From contig NZ_SJPK01000003.1 in assembly GCF_007859855.1 (NCBI RefSeq), positions 317,182-381,181 on the forward strand: a DNA stretch of 64,000 bases, read 5' to 3'. The notes beneath the pieces were generated by a model, which did no database searches, had not been told where the DNA came from, and saw only the letters and a program-made list of their open reading frames with translations. A program made the position numbers and the translations under genes. This document shows, piece after piece, positions 53,140-62,464 of this stretch. Every line of letters starts with the position of its first letter. Positions within the stretch are counted from its first letter, which is position 1. The stretch comes from Allorhodopirellula solitaria. GTDB lineage: Bacteria; Planctomycetota; Planctomycetia; Pirellulales; Pirellulaceae.

Positions 53140-54240
53140 AGTCACTTCGACGACGGCGTCTCCGAGGACATCAAAACGCGGCGTGATCCCCAGTCCAGGA
53201 GTGTCACTGGCTTTCATGAATCCGTGTTCGCGGCGTGGCGCTCCCTCGGCATTGCTGACGCTCACGTAACTATTGAAGTCAGTACTTGTGAACCGCAGTT
53301 CCTCGGGTGTGCTGTGGGCGAGATGCGCGATCGCCGCGGTGGTGATGTCACCTCCCCAACTGTCTTCGAGGGTCATGGCGATGCCTGTTGCCACGCAGAG
53401 ATCGCGGATCTGTTTCGTCTTGCTCAAACCGCCGAGTTTGCTGATCTTGAGGTTCACTGCGTCCATGGCGAGATCCGCTTTGGCACGCAAGAACATCTCG
53501 AGTCCGTCGATATTCTCGTCGAGGATGAAAGGATGGCCTGTGTTGCGGCGAACGGCGAGGCACTCCTCGTAGCTCAGGCAAGGTTGTTCGATGTAGACAT
53601 CGAGGTCTCGCACACTGCGGACGACCCGCACGGCTTCGTGCTGCGTCCATCCAGTATTGGCATCGGCGACGAGTCGATCGCTCGACCGCAGAACGCTCCG
53701 GGCGGCGTGGATGCGTTCCATGTCGATGTCCGGGTCGCCGCCGACCTTCAACTGAAATCGCGTGTACCCCTGATCTCGATACTCGGCCACGTTCGCTGCC
53801 ATCGCATCGGGTTCAATTTGTGAGATGGCTCGGTACAGCCGCACCGAATCACCGAAACGTCCACCCATCAACTCGCAAACCGGCATCCCGGTGGCTTTGC
53901 CCAACAGGTCCCAGCAGGCGATGTCGATCCCCGACTTGACGTAGGGGTGCCCTTTGAGGGCCGCGTCCATATGGCGATTGACGACACTCAGCTCACGGGG
54001 GTCCAGGCCGATCAAGTGCGGTCCCAGTTCACGCACTCCGGCGCGGACGCCCTCGGCGTAGGCGGGGAGATAGAACGGACCGAGCGGGCAGACTTCCCCG
54101 TAGCCGACAAGACCCTCGTCCGTCTCGACCGCAACGACAGTGCTGTCAAATACGGTGACGGACTTGCCGCCTGACCATTTGTAAGAGCCTTCGATCAGTG
54201 GCAGTTCGACACGGTATGCAGAAATTCGAGAGATTTTCAT
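53137..54240 (-). CDS. Enolase-superfamily (mandelate racemase/muconate lactonizing) enzyme
   Basis: The protein has 367 residues from ATG 54240. The barrel carries the expected residues: K in RFQLKVGG, metal ligands in [14 protein letters not shown] and ILDENIDG, and a second Lys in NLKISKLGG. The 20s loop ([16 protein letters not shown]) and the WGGDI segment look like the hydroxyproline-betaine epimerase or cis-3-hydroxyproline dehydratase group rather than mandelate racemase. The substrate is not settled. Its start shares one base with the ROK gene stop, so they form an operon. Confidence 0.87.
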   Translation of the reverse strand: MKISRISAYRVELPLIEGSYKWSGGKSVTVFDSTVVAVETDEGLVGYGEVCPLGPFYLPAYAEGVRAGVRELGPHLIGLDPRELSVVNRHMDAALKGHPYVKSGIDIACWDLLGKATGMPVCELMGGRFGDSVRLYRAISQIEPDAMAANVAEYRDQGYTRFQLKVGGDPDIDMERIHAARSVLRSSDRLVADANTGWTQHEAVRVVRSVRDLDVYIEQPCLSYEECLAVRRNTGHPFILDENIDGLEMFLRAKADLAMDAVNLKISKLGGLSKTKQIRDLCVATGIAMTLEDSWGGDITTAAIAHLAHSTPEELRFTSTDFNSYVSVSNAEGAPRREHGFMKASDTPGLGITPRFDVLGDAVVEVT

Positions 54241-55358
54241 CAGACAGGTGTTTTTCCGGTTTGAACGAGCGCGTCGACGTACGCACCGATTACGGATGCT
54301 TGGTCGCCACAATGTGAAAATGTAATTGAGTCAAAACTACGGAACCCGTCGAGGGCGCGTTGGTAAAACGCTTCCTGGACCGTCTTCAAGTAACGCTCGC
54401 GAATCGCTGGGGTGAGATCACACACGCCGCCGCCGATGACGAGTTCGTCGTAGTCTCCGATGTACTGAATCATCAACAACGCGATCCCCAACGCGGTGGC
54501 TTGATCATCGAACAGTTCCAGGGCCAGGGCATCTCCCTCGGCCGCCAGTTCACGGAGTTTCTTGGCGCGGTCTTTGGTGGTTCCTTTCACAGCGTGCAGC
54601 GAATGGTCCTTCCATTGGTCGAGTTCCAATCGATAGGCCAATTGGTGAGTCAGGGCGGTCAAGGAGACTGCGGACTCGACTGTGCAGTAGGCATTGCCAA
54701 CACGCAGTTCTTGGTCATGCGGGTAACGGAACGCGTCGGCGGGCAGCATCAGGTGCCCGGCGTGCCCGGCGCGGCCTTCACTGCCACAGACCACGGCCCG
54801 GTTGCGAACCTCGCCTCCGCCCAAACCGGTGCCCACAGCAACCATGAAGAGCGAGTTCAAATCGGGCTCGGCATCCTGCATCTGGATGTTCAGCTGAGCC
54901 GCCATCTCCGGGCACACTTCAAGGTCACCGCGGCGGACAGCAAACTCACCCAATGCGGCAGCTTGACCGTCGCCGAGATACCGCACCGCAAGCTCTTGGA
55001 TCGCAGCATCCACTCGCGGATGGTTTTTCGCCTCAGCACGCAGTTTTGACTCGAGCAATTCACGGACGGGACAGTTCTTCCACTCGCTGTGCTTGAGATT
55101 CGGCGTCGACAGCAGCACCCCCTCGCTCGTAGCCGGGCCCGGTGTCGCGATGGTCACCATGGCGACGTCATGGAGGTCTTTACCGTGTGTTCCCAAAACA
55201 CGAACGATTTCCGACGCGATGTCCGCAATGGTGGCCGCCGGTCCCTCGTCGCTGCGGGTCGCAAACTGAGGCGTGATCTCAATCAAACGGCCCTCTGCAT
55301 CCCCCAAACAAACGGTGCAGGTCGTGCCGCCTACGTCCACTCCAATAAATATCCCCAC
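54240..55358 (-). CDS. ROK-family sugar kinase-like protein without zinc motif
   Basis: The protein has 372 residues from GTG 55358 with AGGAG upstream. It has the ASKHA phosphate loop [33 protein letters not shown] and GGGVCDLTP. The usual zinc motif CxCGxxGC is missing: the place reads [22 protein letters not shown] has His where sugar kinases have Glu (GEIGH). It may be a divergent glucokinase-like enzyme or a non-sugar kinase. It heads the operon with the enolase-superfamily enzyme. Confidence 0.83.
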   Translation of the reverse strand: MGIFIGVDVGGTTCTVCLGDAEGRLIEITPQFATRSDEGPAATIADIASEIVRVLGTHGKDLHDVAMVTIATPGPATSEGVLLSTPNLKHSEWKNCPVRELLESKLRAEAKNHPRVDAAIQELAVRYLGDGQAAALGEFAVRRGDLEVCPEMAAQLNIQMQDAEPDLNSLFMVAVGTGLGGGEVRNRAVVCGSEGRAGHAGHLMLPADAFRYPHDQELRVGNAYCTVESAVSLTALTHQLAYRLELDQWKDHSLHAVKGTTKDRAKKLRELAAEGDALALELFDDQATALGIALLMIQYIGDYDELVIGGGVCDLTPAIRERYLKTVQEAFYQRALDGFRSFDSITFSHCGDQASVIGAYVDALVQTGKTPV

Positions 55359-55648
55359 GCGTCCTGATCTCCTAAGCTAAGCCATCGTCGCCAAAAAACG
55401 GAACAATGCATGAGATTAGCGAGTCGGCAGTGAATTTCTAGGCCTGCGGGTGGTAAGATACCCCGGGAAATCGGTGAGCGACGGTCCCATGCCGCCTGAA
55501 TTACCGCCCCCAATCCGACCGCGAAGGACAGGTGGAAGGACGGGGGATCGGTGGCCCCGCCTGCTCGACGCTCTCTCGATTCTCGCTACCCTGTCCGTTG
55601 TCAATCATTCGTTAACTCCCACCACGTTTCGATTCCGGTATCCCCCCT

Positions 55649-56506
55649 ATGTCTGCTGCACAACCTGAATCCCATCCGGCTTCCCAACCGCTCCCGGGTA
55701 CCCGCCCGCTCCAGGGCCAGCGTGCGATCGTCTCGGGCAGTTCGCGAGGAATCGGTCGCGGGATCGCCGTTGCGTTGGCCCAGGCCGGAGCCGAGGTGAC
55801 AATTAACTACCACTCTCACGCCGGAGAGGCCGATGAGGTGGCGGCAGAATGTCGATCCCATGGCGCCGTTGCTCACACCCTGCCCGCCGACATGGGCGAT
55901 CGGGAATCCGTTGAGAAACTCATTGATGCCGCTGCCGAAAAAATGGGCGGGCTCGACATCGTCGTCAGCAATGCGGCCTACAGCGACCGCCATCTGATGT
56001 TGGAGTCGGATCTCAGTGAGTTCGAAAAGACAATCGACGTCAGCATGTGGGGTGCTTTTCATCTCGTCCGCTGTGGCGCCCAAAAGATGGTCGACGCGGG
56101 AGCGGGCGGCAACATCGTCGTCATCAGTAGCCCCCACGCCAAGATCGCGATGCCCGGCGCGATGGCGTATAACATGGCCAAGTCCGCCAATGATCAAATG
56201 GCCCGTACCGCGGCCGTGGAGTTGGCGCAGCACCGAATCCGCGTGAACCTGATTCATCCAGGCTGGATCGATACCCCCGGCGAACGCAAATTCTTTACCG
56301 AGGAGACGCTGCAGAGCCGTGCGGCGAAATTGCCTTGGGGGAGACTCGGACGCCCTGACGAAATCGGCCGCGGTGTCGTGTTCCTCTGTGATCCCGGCAG
56401 CCAGTACGTGACCGGCAGCACCCTGACGATCGATGGCGGTATCCAATTGCCGTGGCAGGAGATGTACCGCGTGGATGAAGCCCGGCGAGAGGCTGCAGAG
56501 AACTGA
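55649..56506 (+). CDS. Short-chain dehydrogenase/reductase (SDR)
   Basis: The protein has 285 residues from ATG 55649. SDR motifs are SGSSRGIGRG (about 29-38), SNAAYSD for the NAG region, VISSPHAK with the catalytic Ser, and YNMAKS with Tyr and Lys. The tail has TIDGGIQLPW. A Pro/Ser-rich extension of 22 residues precedes the Rossmann fold. The substrate is unknown, as is any link to the divergent ROK operon. The 290-base gap upstream holds no other gene that I can support. Confidence 0.9.
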   Translation: MSAAQPESHPASQPLPGTRPLQGQRAIVSGSSRGIGRGIAVALAQAGAEVTINYHSHAGEADEVAAECRSHGAVAHTLPADMGDRESVEKLIDAAAEKMGGLDIVVSNAAYSDRHLMLESDLSEFEKTIDVSMWGAFHLVRCGAQKMVDAGAGGNIVVISSPHAKIAMPGAMAYNMAKSANDQMARTAAVELAQHRIRVNLIHPGWIDTPGERKFFTEETLQSRAAKLPWGRLGRPDEIGRGVVFLCDPGSQYVTGSTLTIDGGIQLPWQEMYRVDEARREAAEN

Positions 56507-56654
56507 GTCGCCCGCCCGAGCTGAGATGCGGAGAACTGCTAGGGTCGTCTTTGACGCCCGTCGATGACTTCCTCTTGGAGCGATATTGACTCGCGCCAGA
56601 GGCGTGTCGTAGCGTCCGATCGCACGTCTCTTCTCGCTCTTCAGGTGGCTCATT

Positions 56655-59600
56655 TTGTTTTCGTCGCGACAGTTCCGATTAACCGCACTGGTGCTCATAA
56701 GTGCACTGTTTCTCCCGCAGGGGCGACTGATTCCCCTGTGCGGCCAGGAACTCAATAGCCCCGTAACGAACCATTTCGAGACGAGCCGGCCAGGGACCTT
56801 CCCCCCTGAGCAAAGCGCTGCCGATACGAAAACGCCGGACGTCCATCAGCCGCCCGGTCCCGCTCCCGCTCCCGTTCCAGAAGCGGCGGCGACCGAGGCC
56901 GCAATTTCGATCGAGTCCGTCGAGGGGGTGATCGCGGAGTTGAACAGCCGCACGGACATCGATCCCGAAAAACGCGTTCAGGCTCTCGAGAACTATCAAT
57001 CGGCGCTGAACAATCTCCGCACAGCAGCTGAGAACGAAGCACGCCACCTCGCTCTCGTACATGAAACCGAATCGGTGCCCGCTCGGGTCGAAGAACTCAA
57101 GCAACAGCGTGTGGCGCTGAAGTCACTCGAGCCCACCGTCGAAGAGGGGCTGAAGCTACAGGAGATGGAGCAACTGCTGACGCAGTGGGAGCTGCTGTTG
57201 GCGACGCACAAAAAAGCGCGGCAATCGGCTGAATCGGAGATTCACACACGCTCGCAACGGCGTAAAGAGATTCGAGCATTGATGGTGAGCAAGGAGCAGC
57301 GGCTTGCCGACGCGACAGCCCAACTGCAGACGCTCGCCTCGGCCGAGGGCTCGCAGCATTCCAAATCGTTAACGGCCCGGCTGCTGACCCGCCGTTTGAC
57401 GTTGACCAAGGAATTGCCAGCCTTGCAAGCGGAACTCTCCAAATACGATGCCGAAGACACCTGCGATCTGCAGCGGGTGCGTTTCGACGTGGCGACGGCG
57501 GAGGCCTCGCACCGGGAAAAGTGCATCGAGCTGCTACAGCAACATATTAACTCGGCGCGAGATGCCGCTGCGGAGCAATCGATCCGTCAGGCTAGGTACG
57601 AAGCGATCGCGGCAGCCCCCGTGCTGAAAAACTATGCTGAGAAGAACCAGGAGCTCGCTGAGAAAACGAAGTCCATCTCCGATGCACTCGTGAAAGCTCA
57701 GCGAGATCAAAAACACGCTGCTGAGGTCTACGAGTCACTCATCAGCCAATTCCACCGAACGCGCACGAAAGTCCAATTGATTGGCATGACCGGTTCCGTG
57801 GGTGCCTTGTTGCGGAAGGAAAAGAAAAGCCTGCCCGATCTGTCGGCGCGGCGTGACGCGATCGCCGAGCGACAACCTCTGATCAGTAAAACGCAGTACT
57901 CGATGTTCGAGTACGAGGACCAACGCCAAGAGGTCGGTGGTGCCAAAGAACTGCTCGCCGAACTCACCAAGGACACGGGCGACGCCGGTGCAACCTCCCC
58001 CACCTCGGCCCTCGACGCCGCATTGATCGAATCGGCGGCAGAGGACTTGATCGCCCGCCGTTCGGAAACACTCGACACGCTTATCCGCAGCAACGAACAG
58101 TACTTCAATGAACTGATCGAACTCGACACCACCGACCGACAGTTGAGCAAACTCGCTGTCGAATACGAAACGTACATTGACGAACGGGTGCTATGGATTC
58201 GCAGTAGCCGTCCCATGACCTCCGATTTTGATCTCGGCTTGTCGGAGACTTGGTGGACGAGCCCATCGAAGTGGATGGGAGTGGCATCGCTGGTGGCGTC
58301 GGATGTTCGATCACGGTGCTATTGGTATCTACTCGCAGTGATCCCGTGGTGTTTGCTGCTCACCCGGGGCAGCTTTCTGCGGCGACGGATCACCAAGCTC
58401 GGCGAAGAGGCCAATCGAGTGAACTGTCGCTCGATCGTACCGACCCTACGGACCATTCTCCTGACCGTGGTCATCTCGCTGGTGTGGCCATCGGCGTGCG
58501 CCTTCATTGCCTGGAGATTGAGCGGAATTGGGGGCGATTCACAGTATTTGGCCGCTCTGAGCAACGGGTTCTATTCCCTCACTCTTGTCTGGTTTGCCAC
58601 TGAACTCGTTCGGCAAGCCTGCCGCCCGATGGGCTTGGGCGAGGCACACTTTCGTTGGTCGGCGCACGCGACATCTTCTCTGCGCAGCGGGTTGCGATCG
58701 GCGGCCCTGATCGCCTTTCCGCTCACTTTGGCCACCGGAACGCTGTGTGTCAGCGAGCACTCCCACGGTCGCGATTCACCGGAGCGATTGTTCTTCGTGG
58801 CGGCAATGTGCTTGGCCGCGTTCGTCGTGTATCGCATCTTGACCCCCAGCGGCGTGCTCCGAGATTACTTCAATTTGGGCGAGTCCACTTGGAGCGATCG
58901 AGGTAAGTACCTCTGGTCGTTCGTGGGCATTTGCCTTCCCCTGTCCCTGGCAGGACTTGCGATCGCAGGCTTCTTCTATACCGCCGAAGTGTTGTCGTGG
59001 AGACTCTTTGAGACCATCGGATTTTTGATGGGTTTGGTTGTGGTCCGTTCACTCTTGTTCCGCATGCTCCTGTTGCGTAGGCGGTACCTGAGCATTGAAC
59101 AGTCGCGGCAGCGGGCGGCAGCACTCGCGTCCAGCGACGAGCCCGAGTCACCCATGGTCGCTGGGATCGTCGCCGAAGACGCCAAGGCAGACATTTCGGC
59201 TCACAGTGAGCAGTCACGACGCTTGATCAACACTGGCATGATCGCGTGCTCGATCGTCGGTTTGTGGATGATATGGGTGCAGGTGTTGCCCGCTCTAAGC
59301 ATGCTTGATAAGTATCCGCTGTGGTCCGCGACGCCGGTCGCCTCGACGAGCGGGGCAGTGCCTGCCGCGTCGCCTGTGGCGGCGATGATGCCGTCCTCGG
59401 GCAGTGAGAGTGACGCCGACCGCGACGTCATCTTGACCCCGGGTCTGCAGGAGGCGGATGTGATCACTCTGTCGGACTTGGTGCTGGCGATTTTGATCGT
59501 CGTCGTCATGATCGTGCTGTTTCGAAACGGTCCCGGCTTGCTCGAGATCACCGTCCTACAGCAGCTGCCTGTCGATGCGTCGGTGCGATACGCGATCACC

Positions 59601-60326
59601 ACACTGGTCAGCTATGCGATTGTCTTGGTTGGCACCATCGCTGCTTGTTCCACAATCGGTTTGAAATGGTCCCAGATCCAGTGGTTGGCTACCGCACTGA
59701 CGTTTGGTCTGGCCTTCGGTCTGCAAGAGATGTTCGCCAACTTTGTCGCTGGGTTGATCATTCTGCTCGAACGCCCCATTCGGGTCGGTGATATCGTGAC
59801 GGTCGATGACGTCAGCGGAGTGGTCTCCCGGATCCGTATCCGAGCCACGTCGATCACGAACTGGGATCGCAAGGAGTATGTGGTTCCCAACAAAGAATTC
59901 ATCACGGGACGCTTGCTGAACTGGACTCTCTCGGACAAGGTCAACCGCATCGTCGTCAACGTTGGGGTTAGCCACGAGTCGGACACCGAACGCGCCCGCG
60001 AACTGTTGCTGGCGGCCGCTAACGATCATCCGCTCGTCCTCGAAGATCCTCCTCCGATCGCCTGTTTCGAAGGATTTGGGGATAGCGCACTCAATATGGT
60101 TCTGCGCGTCTATCTACCTACTCTGGACAATCGGCTCGAGGTGATCCATCAGTTGCACACGTCGATCAACCAGGCCTTCCGCGCCGAGGGGATTCAGATT
60201 CCGTTCCCACAGCGTGATCTGCATGTCCGCACCACGCCCGCAGCCCTGGGACTGAGCGTGGGCCCGGAACCGAATTCCCATTTGGCAGCGGATGGCCGTG
60301 ATGAACTCGCCAGCGAAGCGGCATGA
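56655..60326 (+). CDS. Large MscS-family mechanosensitive channel
   Basis: The protein has 1223 residues from TTG 56655. A signal peptide (FRLTALVLISALFLPQGRL) leads a long periplasmic coiled-coil region (about 100-480, Glu/Gln/Ala/Lys-rich). Membrane helices follow from about 540 to 1040. The MscS pore helix is LTFGLAFGLQEMFANFVAGL, followed by the beta domain RVGDIVTVDDVSGVVSRIRIRAT and NKEFITGRLLNWTLSD. This is the MscK/YbdG-like layout. It releases solutes in osmotic downshock. A Ser/Ala stretch lies in the C-terminal tail. Confidence 0.93.
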   Translation: MFSSRQFRLTALVLISALFLPQGRLIPLCGQELNSPVTNHFETSRPGTFPPEQSAADTKTPDVHQPPGPAPAPVPEAAATEAAISIESVEGVIAELNSRTDIDPEKRVQALENYQSALNNLRTAAENEARHLALVHETESVPARVEELKQQRVALKSLEPTVEEGLKLQEMEQLLTQWELLLATHKKARQSAESEIHTRSQRRKEIRALMVSKEQRLADATAQLQTLASAEGSQHSKSLTARLLTRRLTLTKELPALQAELSKYDAEDTCDLQRVRFDVATAEASHREKCIELLQQHINSARDAAAEQSIRQARYEAIAAAPVLKNYAEKNQELAEKTKSISDALVKAQRDQKHAAEVYESLISQFHRTRTKVQLIGMTGSVGALLRKEKKSLPDLSARRDAIAERQPLISKTQYSMFEYEDQRQEVGGAKELLAELTKDTGDAGATSPTSALDAALIESAAEDLIARRSETLDTLIRSNEQYFNELIELDTTDRQLSKLAVEYETYIDERVLWIRSSRPMTSDFDLGLSETWWTSPSKWMGVASLVASDVRSRCYWYLLAVIPWCLLLTRGSFLRRRITKLGEEANRVNCRSIVPTLRTILLTVVISLVWPSACAFIAWRLSGIGGDSQYLAALSNGFYSLTLVWFATELVRQACRPMGLGEAHFRWSAHATSSLRSGLRSAALIAFPLTLATGTLCVSEHSHGRDSPERLFFVAAMCLAAFVVYRILTPSGVLRDYFNLGESTWSDRGKYLWSFVGICLPLSLAGLAIAGFFYTAEVLSWRLFETIGFLMGLVVVRSLLFRMLLLRRRYLSIEQSRQRAAALASSDEPESPMVAGIVAEDAKADISAHSEQSRRLINTGMIACSIVGLWMIWVQVLPALSMLDKYPLWSATPVASTSGAVPAASPVAAMMPSSGSESDADRDVILTPGLQEADVITLSDLVLAILIVVVMIVLFRNGPGLLEITVLQQLPVDASVRYAITTLVSYAIVLVGTIAACSTIGLKWSQIQWLATALTFGLAFGLQEMFANFVAGLIILLERPIRVGDIVTVDDVSGVVSRIRIRATSITNWDRKEYVVPNKEFITGRLLNWTLSDKVNRIVVNVGVSHESDTERARELLLAAANDHPLVLEDPPPIACFEGFGDSALNMVLRVYLPTLDNRLEVIHQLHTSINQAFRAEGIQIPFPQRDLHVRTTPAALGLSVGPEPNSHLAADGRDELASEAA

Positions 60327-60399
60327 GCGAGTGGGAGGGATCGATGATGCTGTCAGTTAGGAACGGGAGAGTAATGAGTGTCGTATTGGAGGAACCAAT

Positions 60400-60480
60400 G
60401 AGCTGCTCAGTATCCAGAAGTATCCCGTCAGGGATGATAGAAGATAGCCGGTGGTTTGCGCGTAAGCGAACACTACCGGT
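60400..60480. repeat. Dispersed palindromic repeat, second copy
   Basis: This contains ATCCC-GTCA-GGGAT in TATCCCGTCAGGGATGATAG, the reverse of the unit at 12463-12512, and then CCGGTGGT with ACTACCGG, as in the cluster at 22135-22164. Two repeat types are thus joined in this copy. Confidence 0.6.
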
Positions 60481-60550
60481 TAAGACATGGCGGGAACGCC
60501 GGAATGCCCCTGGAAAACTCAACCGCAGGCTCCCCGCCAGTCGAAGCTCG

Positions 60551-60887
60551 TTTATAATGGATCATCCGACGGAAGCGTGCGCCCGAGGTTTTCAAGGCAT
60601 GGCTCCAGTATCCAAGGATTTAATTGTGGGATGTGATTATCAATGTTAGCCTGGCGCTGCCGGGAGAAACGGAGCCGAGCTCTGCAGGGGTGCTGGCTTG
60701 GCAAGGGATATCTCGGTCGCCAGCGTTTCCCTGCAAAAGCGGTACGCCAATGGTGTTGTCGGTCTCTAGCGAGCGTTTGTTCGTCAGGGACGCATTTTTG
60801 AACGATCATTGGATACTAAGCCATGCCTCAAAAAACCTTCCGCTGTGCTCTGCGCACGCTTCCGTCGGATGAACCTTTATAATGGCA
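60551..60887. mobile_element. Candidate miniature inverted-repeat element
   Basis: Perfect 21-base arms lie at 60562-60582 and 60853-60873 (TCATCCGACGGAAGCGTGCGC). Further matching pieces (GGCATGGCT...AGTATCCAA, 60596-60614 against 60810-60829; and TTTATAATGG at the outer ends) extend the pairing to most of 64 and 77 bases, around about 195 bases with no gene. This fits a non-autonomous element or a large structured RNA. It ends about 105 bases before the helicase start. Confidence 0.55.
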
Positions 60888-60992
60888 GAACTGGCTGATG
60901 ACCGAGCGCAACGGCGGGTCTCCCGATGAGAGGTGTCGCGGCCATTTCGCGACACGTCATCCCGTATTTCTGTACCCGCTTTCGATCCGCTC

Positions 60993-62456
60993 ATGCCTGA
61001 CGGCACACCGCGTCACACTGCCGACGATTCATCGGTACGGTTAGCCTTTGATCAAGGAACCCTGCTGCTCAGCGGAGTGGCGCGGAACTTTGTCGAGCGG
61101 GTTTGGCCCGTCGACCTCTGGACCTATGATCCTCGCGGCGACAATCGCACCTGTGGTATGGAATCATCCAATCGTGATTCCTCGGTTCGGCATTGGCGTA
61201 CCGACGCGCTGCACTACGACCGCGTCCGCGATGATCTCAAGCGTGCCCTCTCCTCCACACAAGTCGAAGATGACGTCCCCGCCTGGCACCAGATTCATTT
61301 TCCACGCTGTGACCTGCACGCTCCCCGGCCCGACCAACGCGAAGCGATTGATTCCTGGATGGAGCGTCGCCGCGGCGTGATCGTGATGCCCACGGGCACT
61401 GGCAAAACCGAGGTCGCTCTGCACGCGATGGTTCGATGTCAGTGTGCGACTCTCGTGGTCTCACCGGTACGCGACCTCATGTATCAGTGGCATTCCCGCA
61501 TCCTCGCCGCAACAGGAATCGATGCGGGTATCATCGGCGATGGGGTGCATCGGGTCAGCCCGATCAGTGTGACGACCTACGACAGTGCGGCGATGCATAT
61601 GCCGCGACTCGGTAATCAGTTTCAATTGATACTCTTCGACGAGTGTCACCACTTGCCCGGGGCAATGCGTCAAGACGCTGCCCGGATGAGTGCCGCGCCG
61701 TTTCGGATGGGATTGACCGCGACCCCTGATCGACGCGATGGGAATCACGCGTTGCTCGATGAACTGATCGGCCCCCGAGTGTACACGCAAGCTATCGCGT
61801 CGGCTCGTGGTAAGACGTTGGCTAAATATGATGTGCATCGCATCTCAGTACATCTATCGGATGAAGAACGGAGTCGGTATGAAGCTCTCGGTCGCCGCGT
61901 CCGTGACTACATTGCCGAGCGACGCAAGGATGAGCCCGACTATGATTGGCAGACATTGTGCAGCGAAAGCGGTCGCGATCCTGGGGCGCGGTCGGCGATG
62001 CAGGCGTTCCATGCCAAGCGTTCGATCGAAGATCGTGCCGCCGAGAAGCTCCGGATCGTCGAAGACCTGTTCCGTCTGCACGCCGGCGAACCAGTGATTG
62101 TATTTTGTGGTTCCAACGCAATGGCTCGCGACGTCTCGACTCGCTTCCTGATTCCCTGCTTGCTAAGTCATTGCCGCAAACGCGAACGGCAAGAAATTCT
62201 CATGGGCCTCCGCGAGGGGCGATATCCTGCGCTCGTAGCCAACCGCGTGCTCGATGAAGGTGTCGATCTGCCGGAGGTCAATGTGGCGATCGTGATCGGT
62301 GGCGGCAGCGGCACGCGGCAGGCGATCCAGCGACTCGGTCGTGTGCTACGCAAAAACGCTTTCGGACGAGCCTGTTTCTATGAAATTGTCACGGCCGGGA
62401 CGCGCGATGAACAGCGTTCGCGAGACCGGCGCCGCGATGAGGCATTCAAGAAATAA
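60993..62456 (+). CDS. XPB-type DNA helicase, archaeal-like
   Basis: The protein has 487 residues from ATG 60993; GTG 60933 would add 20. SF2 motifs are PTGTGKT (133-139), DECHH (216-220), LTATPDRRDG (241-250), LDEGVDLP and IQRLGRVLR. The sequence follows archaeal XPB closely: LAKYDVHRI after the ATP domain and GSGTRQAIQRLGR. The XPB RED motif place reads R247-R-D. It is 8 bases before the DUF790 gene, as XPB and Bax1 are in archaea. It would unwind damaged DNA for repair. Confidence 0.9.
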   Translation: MPDGTPRHTADDSSVRLAFDQGTLLLSGVARNFVERVWPVDLWTYDPRGDNRTCGMESSNRDSSVRHWRTDALHYDRVRDDLKRALSSTQVEDDVPAWHQIHFPRCDLHAPRPDQREAIDSWMERRRGVIVMPTGTGKTEVALHAMVRCQCATLVVSPVRDLMYQWHSRILAATGIDAGIIGDGVHRVSPISVTTYDSAAMHMPRLGNQFQLILFDECHHLPGAMRQDAARMSAAPFRMGLTATPDRRDGNHALLDELIGPRVYTQAIASARGKTLAKYDVHRISVHLSDEERSRYEALGRRVRDYIAERRKDEPDYDWQTLCSESGRDPGARSAMQAFHAKRSIEDRAAEKLRIVEDLFRLHAGEPVIVFCGSNAMARDVSTRFLIPCLLSHCRKRERQEILMGLREGRYPALVANRVLDEGVDLPEVNVAIVIGGGSGTRQAIQRLGRVLRKNAFGRACFYEIVTAGTRDEQRSRDRRRDEAFKK

Positions 62457-62464
62457 GGATCCTC

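Noticed and set aside
53089-53823. 244-residue frame on the plus strand
   Set aside because: It covers the repeat and the antisense of the enolase-superfamily gene; no motif is visible.
54360-55049. 229-residue frame on the plus strand
   Set aside because: It is antisense to the ROK gene.
55450-55668. 72-residue frame on the plus strand upstream of the second SDR
   Set aside because: Pro/Arg-rich without pattern and overlapping the SDR start; probably chance.
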